Assembly: GCF_040947875.1 (NCBI RefSeq) | Contig: NZ_JBFRXN010000001.1 | Span: 434,001-498,000 of the forward strand | Reading direction: 5' to 3' | DNA from: Pseudomonas sp. MYb118 | Lineage (GTDB): Bacteria; Pseudomonadota; Gammaproteobacteria; Pseudomonadales; Pseudomonadaceae | Length of the DNA: 64,000 nucleotides | Shown here: in pieces, positions 15,852 through 26,979 of the stretch | How the letters are laid out: each line of letters opens with the position of its first letter | Numbering within the stretch: position 1 is the stretch's first letter | Made by a program: the position numbers and the translations under genes | The notes under the pieces: model-generated | What the model saw: the letters and a program-made list of their open reading frames with translations, nothing else | Told to the model about the DNA's origin: nothing | Database searches by the model: none

Positions 15852-18800
15852 TCAGCGCAACAACTGCTGAAACGCCTCCACCGGCAACGGCTGGCTGTGC
15901 AGGTAGCCCTGGTACAGGTGACAACCCAGCCCCTGCAAAAACTCCAGTTGCTCCGGCGTTTCCACCCCTTCGGCGATCACTTTCAGTTCCAGGCTGCGGG
16001 CCATGGCGACGATGGCGCGAATGATCTCGGCGTCGTTGGGGTCGGTGGTGGCGTCGCGGATGAACGACTGGTCGATTTTCAGCGTGTCGACCGGCAGGCG
16101 CTTGAGGTAGGTCAGCGAGGAATAGCCGGTGCCGAAGTCGTCCATGGCGAAGCTCACGCCGAGCTTTTTCAGGCGGCGCATTTTGCTGATGGTGTCTTCC
16201 AGGTTCTGGATGACGATGCCTTCGGTGATTTCCAGTTTCAGCATCGAGCAGGGCAGGCCGTGGCTTTGCAGGCTGTGTTCGATGCGCTCGACGAAGTCGT
16301 TCTGGCGGAACTGCCGCGGGCTGATGTTCACGCACAGGCTGAACTGCAAGGGGTTGACCAGGCCCTTGGCAATCAATTGCCTGAAGGCGTCGCAGGCTTC
16401 GTCGACAATCCAGGTGCCGACCTCGAGGATCAGGCCGCTGTCTTCCAATACCTTGATGAATTCGGCGGGGGATTGCGCGCCCAGTTCCGGGTGATTCCAG
16501 CGCACCAGCGCCTCGGCGCCGACGATGCGGTTGTCCCGCGCATCGACCTGGGGCTGGAAATGCACGTCGAACTCGCCCCGGGACAGCGCCAGGCGCAGGT
16601 CGGTTTCCATGCGCAGGCGTTCACTGGCGGCCTTCTGCATGGTGTTGTGATACATCTGCGCGGTGTTGCGCCCGGAGTCCTTGGCCCGATACAGCGCGAT
16701 GTCCGCGCGCTTGAGCAGATCGGTCGGGGTCGAGCCGTGGTCGGGAATCAGTGCGATCCCGATGCTCGGCGTCACTTGCAGGCGCTGGCCGTCGAGGAAC
16801 ATCGGTTCGGAGAGCAGGTCGCGCAGGGTGTCGGCCAGTTCGCGAACCTGGGCGGAAACCTCATTGCGCGTGCCTTCAAGGCCGCTGAGCAGCACCACGA
16901 ACTCGTCGCCACCCAGGCGCGCCACGGTGTCTTCCATGCGCACGCTGGCTTCCAGGCGCGCGGTGATGATCTTCAGCACCGTGTCGCCCACCGGATGGCC
17001 GAGCGAGTCGTTGATGTGCTTGAAGTGGTCGAGGTCGAGGAACATCAGCGCGCCGCGCAGATTATGGCGCTTGAGCAGGGCGATCTGCTGGCTCAGGCGA
17101 TCCATCAGCAGGGCACGGTTGGGCAAGTTGGTCAGCGGGTCGTGGTAAGCGAGGTGGCGGATCTGCGCCTCGGCATTCTTAAGCAGGCTGACGTCCCGGG
17201 CGGTCAGCAACAGGCAGGCCGTTTCGTTGAGGGTGATCGGCTCCACCGACACTTCCACGGTCAGCATCTCGCCGCGCTTGTTGCGCCCGAGCATTTCCTG
17301 GTGATGCACACGCCCTTTGATCTGCAGCTCGGCCAGCAGCGCCGAGCGCTGTTTTTCCTCGGCCCAGATCCCGACCTGGTACACCGTGCGGCCCACCACC
17401 TCATCGGCGCGGTAGCCGGTCAGGCGGCAGAACCCGTCGTTGACCTCTAGGTAGCGGCCGGTATCGCGCTCGGTAATGGTGATGGCGTCCGGGCTGGAGT
17501 GGAAGGCCTTGGCGAACTTCTCCTCACTGGCCTTCAACGCCGCTTCCGAACGTTGCTGCTGGGTGATGTCGCGCAGGGTGGTGACGATGCAGGGCTGGTC
17601 GCCGACGCTGATCTGCCGGCTGGAAATCACGCAGGTCAAGGATTGGCCGTCCTTGTGCCGCACGAGGATGGCGACGTTGTTCAGGCCCTGTTCGCGGACC
17701 ACTTGTTCGATCCGTCGCTGGCTTTTTGCCGAGGCATCCCACAGGCCGATTTCGTCGGCGCTACGACCGATCACCTCGGCGGTGCTCCAGCCGAAGGTCT
17801 GGGTGAAGCTTGAGTTGATCTCGATGAACTGGCCAGTGTCCTGGCGCGTGACGCAGATCGGGTCAGGGCTGACCTGGAACAGCGTGGCGAACTTCTCTTC
17901 GGAGGCCACCAGTTTCTGTTCCCGTTCGACCTGGTCGGTAATGTCCAGCAAGGTCCCGGCCATGCGCAGCGGGGCGCCGTTTTCGTCGCGGTAGAGGCGC
18001 GCGCGACTTTCCAGGTAGCGCGAAGAGCCGTCCTCGAGTTGTACGCGATAGGTCAGTTGATAGTTGCCCGCCGGCCCTTCGCGCAGGCTGCGGTAGGCAT
18101 CGCGCATGCCGGCGCGTTCTTCGCCGGGCACGCCTTCGAAAAACTCCTCGAACGATTCATGGAAGGGTTTGGCTTCCAGCCCGTGCAGTTGCGCGGCCCG
18201 GGCCGAGCCATAGAGCATGCCGCTGGGGATGTGCCAGTCCCAGGTACCCAGTTGCGCCGAGTCCAGCGCCAGGTCGAGGCGTTCCTGGCTGTCCTTGAGG
18301 GCGAGTTCGGCGGCCTTGCGCTCGGTGGTGTCGAGGAAGGTGCTGAGCAAGTACGGTTGCCCTTCGAGCTCGACCTTCTGTGCGCTGAGGATGCCGTCGT
18401 GGATCTGCCCGTTGCTGGCGCGAAACTGCACTTCCATGCTGATCAGCTCGCCCTTGGCCTTGGTCGCCTTGACCAGCTTTTCCCGTTGCTCGGGGTGCAC
18501 CCACAAGCCCAGTTCAACGGTGGTGCGGCCAATCGCGTTCTGTACCGGCCAGCCGAACAGGCTTTCGAAATACTGATTGGCTTCGGTGATCAGGCCGTCG
18601 TCCTGGCGCGTCAGCAGGACCATGTTCGGGCACAGGTGAAACAGCGTCGCAAAGCGTTTTTCCGAACTGCTCAGGGCCTGTTCGCGCTGGCGCTGGTGAG
18701 TGATTTCGCGAATCACCCCGATCATCCTGGGCCGACCGTGCTTGTCCGGCAGCAGGCTGCCGTTGATCTCCAGCCAGTGCAGGCTGCCATCGGGCCAGCG

Positions 18801-19130
18801 GATGCGGTGGTGCATCGCCTGCTCCAGCGGTGCCCCGGCAATCACCGCGTGGAAGGCGCGGACGGTTTTCGCGCGGTCTTCCAACGGCAGCAGGTCGAGG
18901 TATTCCAGGTCGTCGGGCAGGGGCTGGTGAGGGTCGAAGCCGAACAAGGCCTGCGTGCCCCGTGACCAACTGATCTGCCCGCGCTCGATGTCCCAATACC
19001 AGGCACCCAGGCGTGCGCCGTTGAGGGCGGCGAGCAACTGCGGTGCACTTTCCCAGCTCTGCTCCGATTGTTTGGGGTCGAGCGCCTGGATGCGGGGCAT
19101 GGGTGGAATACGGTCAACAGATTTGGGCAT
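15852..19130 (-). CDS. Multi-PAS GGDEF-EAL cyclic-di-GMP signalling protein
   Basis: This 1092-residue cytoplasmic protein has no TM segment. About five PAS/PAC repeats occupy roughly residues 28-650 (starts near LLAALNGARLGAWYWD, KRFATLFHLCPNM, RLDLALDSAQLGTWDW, EKFATLFQVSPDP and EKFAKAFHSSPDA). A GGDEF domain with intact RLGGDEFVVLLS and an EAL domain with EALVRWNHPELG and DDFGTGYSSLTYL follow. Both catalytic motifs are intact; the EAL signature predicts phosphodiesterase activity, but the net direction cannot be told. ATG 19130 is preferred to an in-frame TTG 6 bp upstream. Confidence 0.93.
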   Translation of the reverse strand: MPKSVDRIPPMPRIQALDPKQSEQSWESAPQLLAALNGARLGAWYWDIERGQISWSRGTQALFGFDPHQPLPDDLEYLDLLPLEDRAKTVRAFHAVIAGAPLEQAMHHRIRWPDGSLHWLEINGSLLPDKHGRPRMIGVIREITHQRQREQALSSSEKRFATLFHLCPNMVLLTRQDDGLITEANQYFESLFGWPVQNAIGRTTVELGLWVHPEQREKLVKATKAKGELISMEVQFRASNGQIHDGILSAQKVELEGQPYLLSTFLDTTERKAAELALKDSQERLDLALDSAQLGTWDWHIPSGMLYGSARAAQLHGLEAKPFHESFEEFFEGVPGEERAGMRDAYRSLREGPAGNYQLTYRVQLEDGSSRYLESRARLYRDENGAPLRMAGTLLDITDQVEREQKLVASEEKFATLFQVSPDPICVTRQDTGQFIEINSSFTQTFGWSTAEVIGRSADEIGLWDASAKSQRRIEQVVREQGLNNVAILVRHKDGQSLTCVISSRQISVGDQPCIVTTLRDITQQQRSEAALKASEEKFAKAFHSSPDAITITERDTGRYLEVNDGFCRLTGYRADEVVGRTVYQVGIWAEEKQRSALLAELQIKGRVHHQEMLGRNKRGEMLTVEVSVEPITLNETACLLLTARDVSLLKNAEAQIRHLAYHDPLTNLPNRALLMDRLSQQIALLKRHNLRGALMFLDLDHFKHINDSLGHPVGDTVLKIITARLEASVRMEDTVARLGGDEFVVLLSGLEGTRNEVSAQVRELADTLRDLLSEPMFLDGQRLQVTPSIGIALIPDHGSTPTDLLKRADIALYRAKDSGRNTAQMYHNTMQKAASERLRMETDLRLALSRGEFDVHFQPQVDARDNRIVGAEALVRWNHPELGAQSPAEFIKVLEDSGLILEVGTWIVDEACDAFRQLIAKGLVNPLQFSLCVNISPRQFRQNDFVERIEHSLQSHGLPCSMLKLEITEGIVIQNLEDTISKMRRLKKLGVSFAMDDFGTGYSSLTYLKRLPVDTLKIDQSFIRDATTDPNDAEIIRAIVAMARSLELKVIAEGVETPEQLEFLQGLGCHLYQGYLHSQPLPVEAFQQLLR

Positions 19131-19195
19131 TGGCAAGCCTTAGGCTGAATTGGCGTTAGGCACAGGTATTCGCGGCTCTATAGGAGTAGCACAAG

Positions 19196-20086
19196 TTAGC
19201 CTCGATTCCCTGGCAGATCGACTTGTCCATCCAGCAGGGCCATGAAAGCCCGTGCTGCGTTCGACAGCGTCCTTTCGGTGTGCAAGATATAGCCTAGCTG
19301 GCGAGTGAGCTGTATGCCCGGCAAAGGTATGCGCGCCACCTGATCGTCGAGCATGGTGCGTGGCAGCACGCTCCAGGCCAGGCCGATCGACACCATCATC
19401 TTGATGGTTTCCAGGTAGTTGGTGCTCATGGCGATGTTCGGCGTCAGGCCCTGGGCTTCGAACAGGCGCTGGACGATGTGGTGGGTGAAGGTGTTGCCGC
19501 CGGGGAACACGGCCGGGTGCAGGGCGACGTCCGCCAGGCTGACCGCGCCGTTGCTGATCAACGAATGTTCCGGGGCGACCACGAAGTCCAGCGGGTCGTC
19601 CCACACCGGTGTGGCCTTGACCAGCGAATGGGGCTCCGGCGCCAGGGTGATGACCGCCAGCTCGGCGCGGCCATGGAGAATTTCCTCGTAGGCCACTTCC
19701 GAATCGAGGAACTGAATATCCAGCGCCACCTGCGGGTAGCGTCGAGTGAACTCCCTTAAAAGCGGCGGCAGGCGGTGCAGGCCGATGTGGTGACTGGTGG
19801 CCAGGGTCAGCCGCCCCGTCACTTCGCCGGTGAGATTGGTCAGCGCGCGGCGGGTGTCGTCCAGCACATTGAGGATCTGATAGGCCCGCGGCAGCAGGGC
19901 GCGCCCGGCCTCGGTCAGGCCGACTTCACGGCCCAGGCGATCGAACAGGCGCACCTTCAGTTGCTGCTCCAGGCCAGCGATGCGTTTGCTGATCGCCGGT
20001 TGCGTCAGGTGCAGGCGTTCGCCGGCGCCGGAGAAGCTGCCGGTCTCGGCAATGGCAATAAAGGCATTGAGGTTGGCGAGGTCCAT
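19196..20086 (-). CDS. LysR-family transcriptional regulator, divergent from leuC
   Basis: This 296-residue regulator has an N-terminal winged HTH (NLNAFIAIAETGSFSGAGERLHLTQPAISKRIAGLEQQL) and a two-lobed effector domain. ATG 20086 starts the canonical MDLANLNAF; an upstream in-frame ATG at 20116 would add ten atypical residues. It faces leuC across 147 bp, the arrangement seen in other Pseudomonas, so control of leuCDB is likely but inferred. The AT-rich intergenic segment GCATAAAAAATATGAATTTG (20114-20133) could hold its operator. The effector is unknown. Confidence 0.9.
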   Translation of the reverse strand: MDLANLNAFIAIAETGSFSGAGERLHLTQPAISKRIAGLEQQLKVRLFDRLGREVGLTEAGRALLPRAYQILNVLDDTRRALTNLTGEVTGRLTLATSHHIGLHRLPPLLREFTRRYPQVALDIQFLDSEVAYEEILHGRAELAVITLAPEPHSLVKATPVWDDPLDFVVAPEHSLISNGAVSLADVALHPAVFPGGNTFTHHIVQRLFEAQGLTPNIAMSTNYLETIKMMVSIGLAWSVLPRTMLDDQVARIPLPGIQLTRQLGYILHTERTLSNAARAFMALLDGQVDLPGNRG

Positions 20087-20233
20087 GGCCGCATTCCAGT
20101 TGGTTATCCAAAGCATAAAAAATATGAATTTGAGTTATTTAATCTAACCCCATAGCATCAGCCTCACAAGCCAAAGGGTTATTGAATCGCTCAAGACCCA
20201 GGGCATAGAAACAAGCTGATGAGGAAACGTCTG

Positions 20234-21652
20234 ATGGCCGGCAAAACGCTCTACGACAAGCTCTGGGATTCGCACTTGGTCAAACAGCGCGACGATGGCT
20301 CGGCGCTGATTTATATCGATCGTCACATCATCCACGAAGTGACTTCGCCGCAAGCCTTCGAAGGCCTGCGCCTGGCCGGGCGCAAGCCTTGGCGTATTGA
20401 TGCCAACATCGCGACCCCGGACCACAACGTACCGACCACGCCGGAGCGCAAGGGTGGCATCGAGGCCATCGCCGACCAGGTTTCGCGCCTGCAAGTGCAG
20501 ACCCTCGACGACAACTGCGATGAATACGGCATCGTCGAATTCAAGATGAACGACGTTCGCCAGGGCATCGTCCACGTCATCGGCCCGGAGCAGGGCGCGA
20601 CCTTGCCCGGCATGACCGTGGTCTGCGGCGACTCCCACACCTCGACCCACGGCGCCTTCGGTGCCCTGGCTCACGGTATCGGCACCTCCGAGGTCGAGCA
20701 CGTGCTCGCCACCCAGTGCCTGGTCGCCAAGAAAATGAAGAACATGCAGGTGCTGGTTGAAGGCACCCTGCCGTTCGGCGTGACGGCCAAGGACATCGTC
20801 CTCGCCGTGATCGGCAAGATCGGCACCGCCGGCGGTAACGGCCACGCCATCGAGTTCGCCGGCAGCGCCATTCGCGACCTGTCCGTCGAAGGCCGCATGA
20901 CCATCTGCAACATGTCCATCGAGGCCGGCGCCCGCGTGGGCCTGGTGGCGGCGGATGAAAAGACCGTGGCCTACGTGAAGGGCCGTCCGTTCGCTCCGAA
21001 AGGCGCGGAATGGGACTTGGCCGTCGAAGCCTGGAAAGACCTGGTGTCCGACGCCGATGCAGTGTTCGATACCGTCGTCGAGCTCGACGCCGCCCAGATC
21101 AAGCCGCAAGTGAGCTGGGGAACCTCGCCGGAAATGGTTCTGGCCGTTGATCAGAACGTGCCGGACCCGGCCAAGGAAGCCGACCTGGTCAAGCGCGGTT
21201 CTATCGAACGCGCCTTGAAGTACATGGGTTTGACCGCCAATCAGGCGATCACCGATATCCAGCTTGACCGTGTTTTCATCGGTTCGTGCACCAACTCGCG
21301 AATCGAGGACCTGCGTGCCGCTGCCGTGATCGCCAAGGGCCGTAAAGTGGCTTCGACCATCAAGCAGGCCATCGTTGTGCCGGGCTCGGGTCTGGTGAAG
21401 GCGCAGGCGGAATCCGAAGGGCTGGACAAGATTTTCCTCGAAGCCGGTTTCGAATGGCGCGAGCCGGGTTGCTCGATGTGCCTGGCGATGAACCCGGACC
21501 GTTTGGAGTCGGGCGAGCATTGCGCCTCCACGTCCAACCGTAACTTCGAAGGCCGTCAGGGCGCCGGTGGTCGTACCCACCTCGTCAGCCCGGCCATGGC
21601 CGCCGCCGCGGCGGTGAACGGTCGTTTCATCGACGTCCGCGATTTGATCTGA
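20234..21652 (+). CDS. leuC: 3-isopropylmalate dehydratase large subunit
   Basis: This 472-residue aconitase-family enzyme, with LeuD, isomerises 2- to 3-isopropylmalate in leucine synthesis. [4Fe-4S] cysteines are in [14 protein letters not shown] and [11 protein letters not shown]. The substrate-binding segments [12 protein letters not shown] and [10 protein letters not shown] are present. ATG 20234 has GAGGAAAC at the right distance and gives the standard [12 protein letters not shown]; an in-frame ATG 15 bp earlier overlaps that site. leuD follows after 10 bp. Confidence 0.98.
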   Translation: MAGKTLYDKLWDSHLVKQRDDGSALIYIDRHIIHEVTSPQAFEGLRLAGRKPWRIDANIATPDHNVPTTPERKGGIEAIADQVSRLQVQTLDDNCDEYGIVEFKMNDVRQGIVHVIGPEQGATLPGMTVVCGDSHTSTHGAFGALAHGIGTSEVEHVLATQCLVAKKMKNMQVLVEGTLPFGVTAKDIVLAVIGKIGTAGGNGHAIEFAGSAIRDLSVEGRMTICNMSIEAGARVGLVAADEKTVAYVKGRPFAPKGAEWDLAVEAWKDLVSDADAVFDTVVELDAAQIKPQVSWGTSPEMVLAVDQNVPDPAKEADLVKRGSIERALKYMGLTANQAITDIQLDRVFIGSCTNSRIEDLRAAAVIAKGRKVASTIKQAIVVPGSGLVKAQAESEGLDKIFLEAGFEWREPGCSMCLAMNPDRLESGEHCASTSNRNFEGRQGAGGRTHLVSPAMAAAAAVNGRFIDVRDLI

Positions 21653-21662
21653 GGAGCGCAGC

Positions 21663-22307
21663 ATGAAAGCCTTTACCCAGCACACTGGCCTTGTCGCGCC
21701 TTTGGATCGTGCCAACGTCGACACCGACCAGATCATCCCGAAACAATTCTTGAAGTCGATCAAGCGCACCGGCTTCGGCCCGAACCTGTTCGACGAATGG
21801 CGTTACCTGGATGTCGGCCAGCCGTACCAGGACAACTCCAAGCGTCCGCTGAACAAGGACTTCGTCCTCAACGCCGAGCGCTACCAGGGCGCCAGCGTGT
21901 TGCTGGCCCGTGAGAACTTCGGTTGCGGCTCCAGCCGTGAGCACGCGCCATGGGCGCTGGAAGAGTACGGTTTCCGCAGCATCATCGCGCCGAGCTACGC
22001 CGACATCTTCTTCAACAACAGCTTCAAGAACGGCTTGCTGCCGATCATCCTCAGCGACGAAGAAGTCGACGAACTGTTCAAGCAGGTCGAGGCCGATCCG
22101 GGTTACCAATTGCAGATCGACCTGCAGGCCCAGACCGTGACCCGTCCGGACGGCAAGGTGCTGAACTTCGAAATCGACGCGTTCCGCAAACACTGCCTGC
22201 TCAACGGCCTGGACGACATCGGCCTGACCTTGCAGGACGGCGATGCGATCGCGGCGTTCGAAGGCAAGCACCGGGCGAGCCAGCCTTGGTTGTTTCGTGA
22301 CGCGTAA
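21663..22307 (+). CDS. leuD: 3-isopropylmalate dehydratase small subunit
   Basis: This 214-residue swivelling-domain subunit completes the LeuCD heterodimer. It begins [21 protein letters not shown], with [10 protein letters not shown] and the conserved [16 protein letters not shown] substrate loop. GAGGAGCGCAGC precedes the ATG. A REP doublet starts 22 bp after the stop and separates it from the methyltransferase. Confidence 0.98.
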   Translation: MKAFTQHTGLVAPLDRANVDTDQIIPKQFLKSIKRTGFGPNLFDEWRYLDVGQPYQDNSKRPLNKDFVLNAERYQGASVLLARENFGCGSSREHAPWALEEYGFRSIIAPSYADIFFNNSFKNGLLPIILSDEEVDELFKQVEADPGYQLQIDLQAQTVTRPDGKVLNFEIDAFRKHCLLNGLDDIGLTLQDGDAIAAFEGKHRASQPWLFRDA

Positions 22308-22329
22308 TTGATGTAGTCAGGGCCGGCCC

Positions 22330-22394
22330 CATCGCGGGCAAGCCCGCTCCTACAGGGGATCACCTTACCTGTAGGAGCGAGCTTGCTCGCGATG
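22330..22394. repeat. REP doublet inside the leu region (mixed types)
   Basis: A GCGGGC..GCCCGC-type unit (22330-22353) faces a GCGAGC..GCTCGC-type unit (22371-22394). It is one of two mixed-type pairs of this kind in the window. Confidence 0.88.
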
Positions 22395-22441
22395 AGGCCG
22401 GTACAGACACCCCAAGACTCACCCCAGAAAGGAAGTCCCCC

Positions 22442-23209
22442 ATGACCAGCACTCCCCAGCACAGCCAGGTAGTCCAGAAACAATTCGGTGAACAGGCCTC
22501 GGCCTACCTGAGCAGCGCCGTCCACGCTCAAGGCACCGAATTCGCCCTGCTACAGGCCGAGCTGGCGGGGAAGGGCGCGGCCCGGGTCCTGGACCTGGGG
22601 TGCGGCGCCGGCCACGTGAGTTTTCACGTGGCTGCGCTGGCGGGTGACGTGGTGGCCTACGACCTGTCGCAACAGATGCTCGACGTGGTCGCCGCAGCGG
22701 CGGTGGATCGTGGCCTGAGCAATATTTCCACGGTGCGTGGCGCCGCTGAGCACTTGCCGTTCGCCGATGGCGAATTCGATTTCGTGTTCAGCCGTTATTC
22801 GGCGCACCATTGGAGCGACCTGGGCCTGGCCCTGCGCGAAGTGCGCCGGGTGCTCAAGCCGGGTGGCGTGGCGGCGTTCATCGACGTGTTGTCACCGGGC
22901 AGCCCGTTGTTCGACACTTACCTGCAGAGCGTCGAAGTGCTGCGTGACACCAGCCACGTGCGTGATTATTCCGCCGGTGAGTGGTTGCGCCAGGTCAGTG
23001 AGGCGGGGTTGCACGCCCGCAGCACCACGCGCCAGCGCCTGCGCCTGGAGTACAGCTCCTGGGTCGAGCGCATGCGCACGCCCGAGGTGATGCGCGCGGC
23101 GATCCGCCAGTTGCAGCAGGCGATGGGCGCCGAAGTGCGCGAGTATTTCGAGATTGACGCCGATGGCTCGTTCAGTACCGATGTCCTGGTACTGATGGCC
23201 GAACGATAG
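22442..23209 (+). CDS. Class I SAM-dependent methyltransferase (UbiE-like)
   Basis: This 255-residue protein has methyltransferase motif I VLDLGCGAGHVSFHVA (about residues 48-63), motif II-like VVAYDLSQQM, and FVFSRYSAHHW plus the post-motif VLKPGGVAAFID. It resembles methyltransferase-11 domain proteins. AAGGAAG precedes ATG 22442. It is wedged between leuD and leuB, a place it also occupies in other Pseudomonas, but no step of leucine synthesis needs a methyl transfer. The substrate is unknown. Confidence 0.88.
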   Translation: MTSTPQHSQVVQKQFGEQASAYLSSAVHAQGTEFALLQAELAGKGAARVLDLGCGAGHVSFHVAALAGDVVAYDLSQQMLDVVAAAAVDRGLSNISTVRGAAEHLPFADGEFDFVFSRYSAHHWSDLGLALREVRRVLKPGGVAAFIDVLSPGSPLFDTYLQSVEVLRDTSHVRDYSAGEWLRQVSEAGLHARSTTRQRLRLEYSSWVERMRTPEVMRAAIRQLQQAMGAEVREYFEIDADGSFSTDVLVLMAER

Positions 23210-23260
23210 GATTTTTCCGGGCGCGCCTGCGGGCGCACCGACTGATGACATGAGGAAAGC

Positions 23261-24343
<1,083 letters not shown>

Positions 24344-24348
24344 TCTCT

Positions 24349-24395
24349 CGGGCCCGCTGCCATTTTCCACCCCCGGAAGCAGCGGCCCACTTTTC
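24349..24395 (+). terminator. GC-rich hairpin between leuB and asd
   Basis: GGGCCCGCTGC pairs imperfectly with GCAGCGGCCC and is followed by ACTTTTC. It could be a weak terminator or attenuator that lowers read-through into asd. Confidence 0.5.
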
Positions 24396-24412
24396 AAGAA
24401 GGTGTAGTTGCG

Positions 24413-25525
24413 ATGAAACGTGTAGGTCTGATCGGTTGGCGCGGTATGGTCGGTTCCGTGCTCATGCAGCGGATGCTGGAAGAGCAGGATTTCGATCTTA
24501 TCGAGCCGGTGTTTTTCACCACTTCCAATGTCGGTGGCCAAGGCCCGTCCGTGGGCAAGGACATTGCTCCGCTCAAGGACGCTTACAGCATTGAAGAGCT
24601 GAAAACCCTCGACGTGATTCTGACCTGCCAGGGTGGCGACTACACCAGCGAAGTATTCCCCAAACTGCGCGAAGCCGGCTGGCAGGGCTACTGGATCGAC
24701 GCCGCTTCCAGCCTGCGCATGCAGGATGACGCGGTGATCGTGCTGGACCCGGTGAACCGCAAGGTCATCGACCAGCAGCTCGACGCGGGCACCAAGAACT
24801 ACATCGGCGGCAACTGCACCGTCAGCCTGATGCTGATGGGCCTGGGCGGCCTGTTCGAGGCGGGTCTGGTGGAGTGGATGAGCGCCATGACCTATCAGGC
24901 GGCCTCCGGTGCCGGCGCGCAGAACATGCGTGAGCTGATCAAGCAGATGGGCGCGACCCACGCCTCCGTCGCCGATCAACTGGCCGACCCTGCCAGCGCG
25001 ATCCTCGACATCGACCGCCGTGTGGCCGAAACCATGCGCAGCGACGCGTACCCGACGGAAAACTTCGGTGTACCGCTGGCGGGCAGCCTGATCCCATGGA
25101 TCGACAAGGAACTGCCGAACGGCCAGAGCCGCGAAGAGTGGAAGGCCCAGGCCGAGACCAACAAGATCCTCGGTCGCTTCAAGAACCCGATCCCGGTGGA
25201 CGGCATCTGCGTGCGCATCGGCGCCATGCGCTGCCACAGCCAGGCGCTGACCATCAAGCTGAACAAAGACGTACCGATGGCCGACATCGAAGGGCTGATC
25301 AGCCAGCACAACCCTTGGGTCAAGCTGGTGCCGAACAACCGCGATGTCAGCATCCAGGAGCTGAGCCCGAACAAGGTCACCGGCACCCTGAACATCCCGG
25401 TGGGCCGTCTGCGCAAGCTGAACATGGGCTCGCAGTTCCTCGGCGCGTTCACCGTCGGCGACCAACTGCTGTGGGGCGCGGCCGAACCGCTGCGCCGCAT
25501 GCTGCGGATCCTGCTCGAGCGTTGA
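24413..25525 (+). CDS. asd: Aspartate-semialdehyde dehydrogenase
   Basis: This 370-residue enzyme reduces aspartyl phosphate to the semialdehyde, the branch point for Lys, Met and Thr and for diaminopimelate. It has the NADP motif [17 protein letters not shown] and the catalytic Cys in [12 protein letters not shown]. The catalytic His is in [16 protein letters not shown]. Length matches Gram-negative Asd. It is followed by an intrinsic terminator and then by a non-catalytic paralogue. Confidence 0.98.
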   Translation: MKRVGLIGWRGMVGSVLMQRMLEEQDFDLIEPVFFTTSNVGGQGPSVGKDIAPLKDAYSIEELKTLDVILTCQGGDYTSEVFPKLREAGWQGYWIDAASSLRMQDDAVIVLDPVNRKVIDQQLDAGTKNYIGGNCTVSLMLMGLGGLFEAGLVEWMSAMTYQAASGAGAQNMRELIKQMGATHASVADQLADPASAILDIDRRVAETMRSDAYPTENFGVPLAGSLIPWIDKELPNGQSREEWKAQAETNKILGRFKNPIPVDGICVRIGAMRCHSQALTIKLNKDVPMADIEGLISQHNPWVKLVPNNRDVSIQELSPNKVTGTLNIPVGRLRKLNMGSQFLGAFTVGDQLLWGAAEPLRRMLRILLER

Positions 25526-25544
25526 TCGGTTGATGCCGTGAAAG

Positions 25545-25582
25545 AACCCGTGCCTTGTGAGAGGTGCGGGTTTTTTTATTTT
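25545..25582 (+). terminator. Intrinsic terminator of asd
   Basis: AACCCGTGCC pairs with GGTGCGGGTT and is followed by T6ATTTT. Confidence 0.85.
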
Positions 25583-25611
25583 GGGTCCTCTGTACCGGCC
25601 TCATCGCGGGC

Positions 25612-25667
25612 AAGCCCGCTCCTACAGGTACAGCGGTGCCCCTGTAGGAGCGGGCTTGCCCGCGATG
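25612..25667. repeat. REP doublet (GCGGGC..GCCCGC type)
   Basis: Both units (25612-25635 and 25644-25667) carry the GCGGGCAAGCCCGC core and are separated by only 8 bp. Confidence 0.88.
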
Positions 25668-25761
25668 GGGCCAGTACAATCAACACAGGCCCCAGCAGAA
25701 ATTGCCTGCATCCCACCCACCCGGTAAAGTGCCGCTCCCCCCGTTTCGCCAGAGGTAAACC

Positions 25762-26772
25762 ATGAACCAGACCCTAGACATCGCCGTGATCGGCGCCACC
25801 GGTACCGTCGGCGAAACGCTGGTACAGATTCTCGAAGAGCGCGACTTCCCCATCGGCACCTTGCACCTGCTGGCCAGCAGCGAGTCCGCCGGCAGCTCGG
25901 TGATGTTCCGCAGCAAAAACGTGCGGGTGCGGGAGGTCGACGAGTTCGACTTCAGCAAGGTGCAACTGGCGTTTTTCGCCGCGGGCCCTGCGGTCACCCT
26001 GAGTTTCGCCGCGCGGGCCGCCGCTGCCGGTTGCTCGTTGATCGACCTGTCTGGCGCCTTGCCGGCCGATCAGGCGCCGCAAGTGGTGCCGGAGGCCAAC
26101 GCGCAGGTGCTGGCGGGCCTGAAAAAGCCGTTCCAGGTCAGCAGCCCGAGCCCGTCGGCCACCACGCTGGCCGTGGTGCTGGCGCCATTGCTCGGCCTGC
26201 TCGATCTGCAACGCGTCCACGTCTCTGCCAGTCTGGCGGTTTCCGATCAGGGCCGCGAGGCGGTCACCGAGCTGGCCCGGCAAACCGCTGAGCTTTTGAA
26301 CATGCGCCCGCTGGAGCCGAAATTCTTCGATCGGCAGATGGCGTTCAACCTGCTGGCACAGGTCGGCAAGCCGGATGAACAGGGCCACACGCTGCTGGAA
26401 AAACGCCTGGTGCGCGAGCTGCGTCAGGTCATGGCGCTGCCTTTATTAAAGATTTCCGTTACTTGCATTCAAGCCCCGGTGTTTTTTGGCGATAGCTTTA
26501 GCGTGACCTTGCAGTCAGCCAACGCCGTGGACCTGGAAAAAGTCAACGCCGTACTGGAAGACGCGCCGGGAATCGAGCTGGTGGAAGCCGGCGATTACCC
26601 GACACCGGTCGGCGACGCGGTCGGCCAGGATGTGGTCTACGTTGGTCGTGTGCGGGCAGGGATCGACGACCCGGCGGAACTTAATATGTGGCTGACGTCA
26701 GATAACGTACGCAAAGGCGCGGCGCTCAATGCTGTGCAGGTGGCTGAATTGTTGATAAAAGACCAGCTGTAA
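25762..26772 (+). CDS. Asd-like paralogue (USG-1 type), catalytic Cys absent
   Basis: This 336-residue protein has the Asd fold: an N-terminal NADP motif AVIGATGTVGETLVQILEE and a C-terminal dimerisation domain. At the position of the Asd NC(T/A) motif it has SSPSPSATTLAVVLAP, with no cysteine, so dehydrogenase activity is not expected. The same gene, often labelled usg, sits between asd and fimV or truA in many gammaproteobacteria. Its role is unknown; a redox-independent regulatory or structural role is speculation. AGAGGTAAACC precedes its ATG. Confidence 0.9.
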   Translation: MNQTLDIAVIGATGTVGETLVQILEERDFPIGTLHLLASSESAGSSVMFRSKNVRVREVDEFDFSKVQLAFFAAGPAVTLSFAARAAAAGCSLIDLSGALPADQAPQVVPEANAQVLAGLKKPFQVSSPSPSATTLAVVLAPLLGLLDLQRVHVSASLAVSDQGREAVTELARQTAELLNMRPLEPKFFDRQMAFNLLAQVGKPDEQGHTLLEKRLVRELRQVMALPLLKISVTCIQAPVFFGDSFSVTLQSANAVDLEKVNAVLEDAPGIELVEAGDYPTPVGDAVGQDVVYVGRVRAGIDDPAELNMWLTSDNVRKGAALNAVQVAELLIKDQL

Positions 26773-26780
26773 AAGATACT
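26752..26780 (+). promoter_or_regulatory. Possible sigma-70 promoter of fimV
   Basis: TTGATA (26752-26757) and GATACT (26775-26780) have a 17-bp spacer and overlap the end of the asd paralogue. This implies a leader of about 190 nt before fimV. Confidence 0.4.
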
Positions 26781-26979
26781 TGGCCACAATTTGCATAATG
26801 ATTCCTGTCGGGCCACTCGCTGGACGGGATTGCTGAAGGCGAGCCACCCTGCGGGGCTTTCCGGGGCATGAAAGAAATGATCGCGCGCGGTGACCTTCGC
26901 CGCCGCGCGCAATGCCTTACGGCAGCGACAATCAACACCTTCTCGCTGGCCGAGGAATGTTCAGACAAAGGATGAGGCT

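Noticed and set aside
25538..25765. A 75-residue frame between asd and its paralogue
   Set aside because: It is built from the asd terminator and a REP doublet and has no ribosome-binding site.
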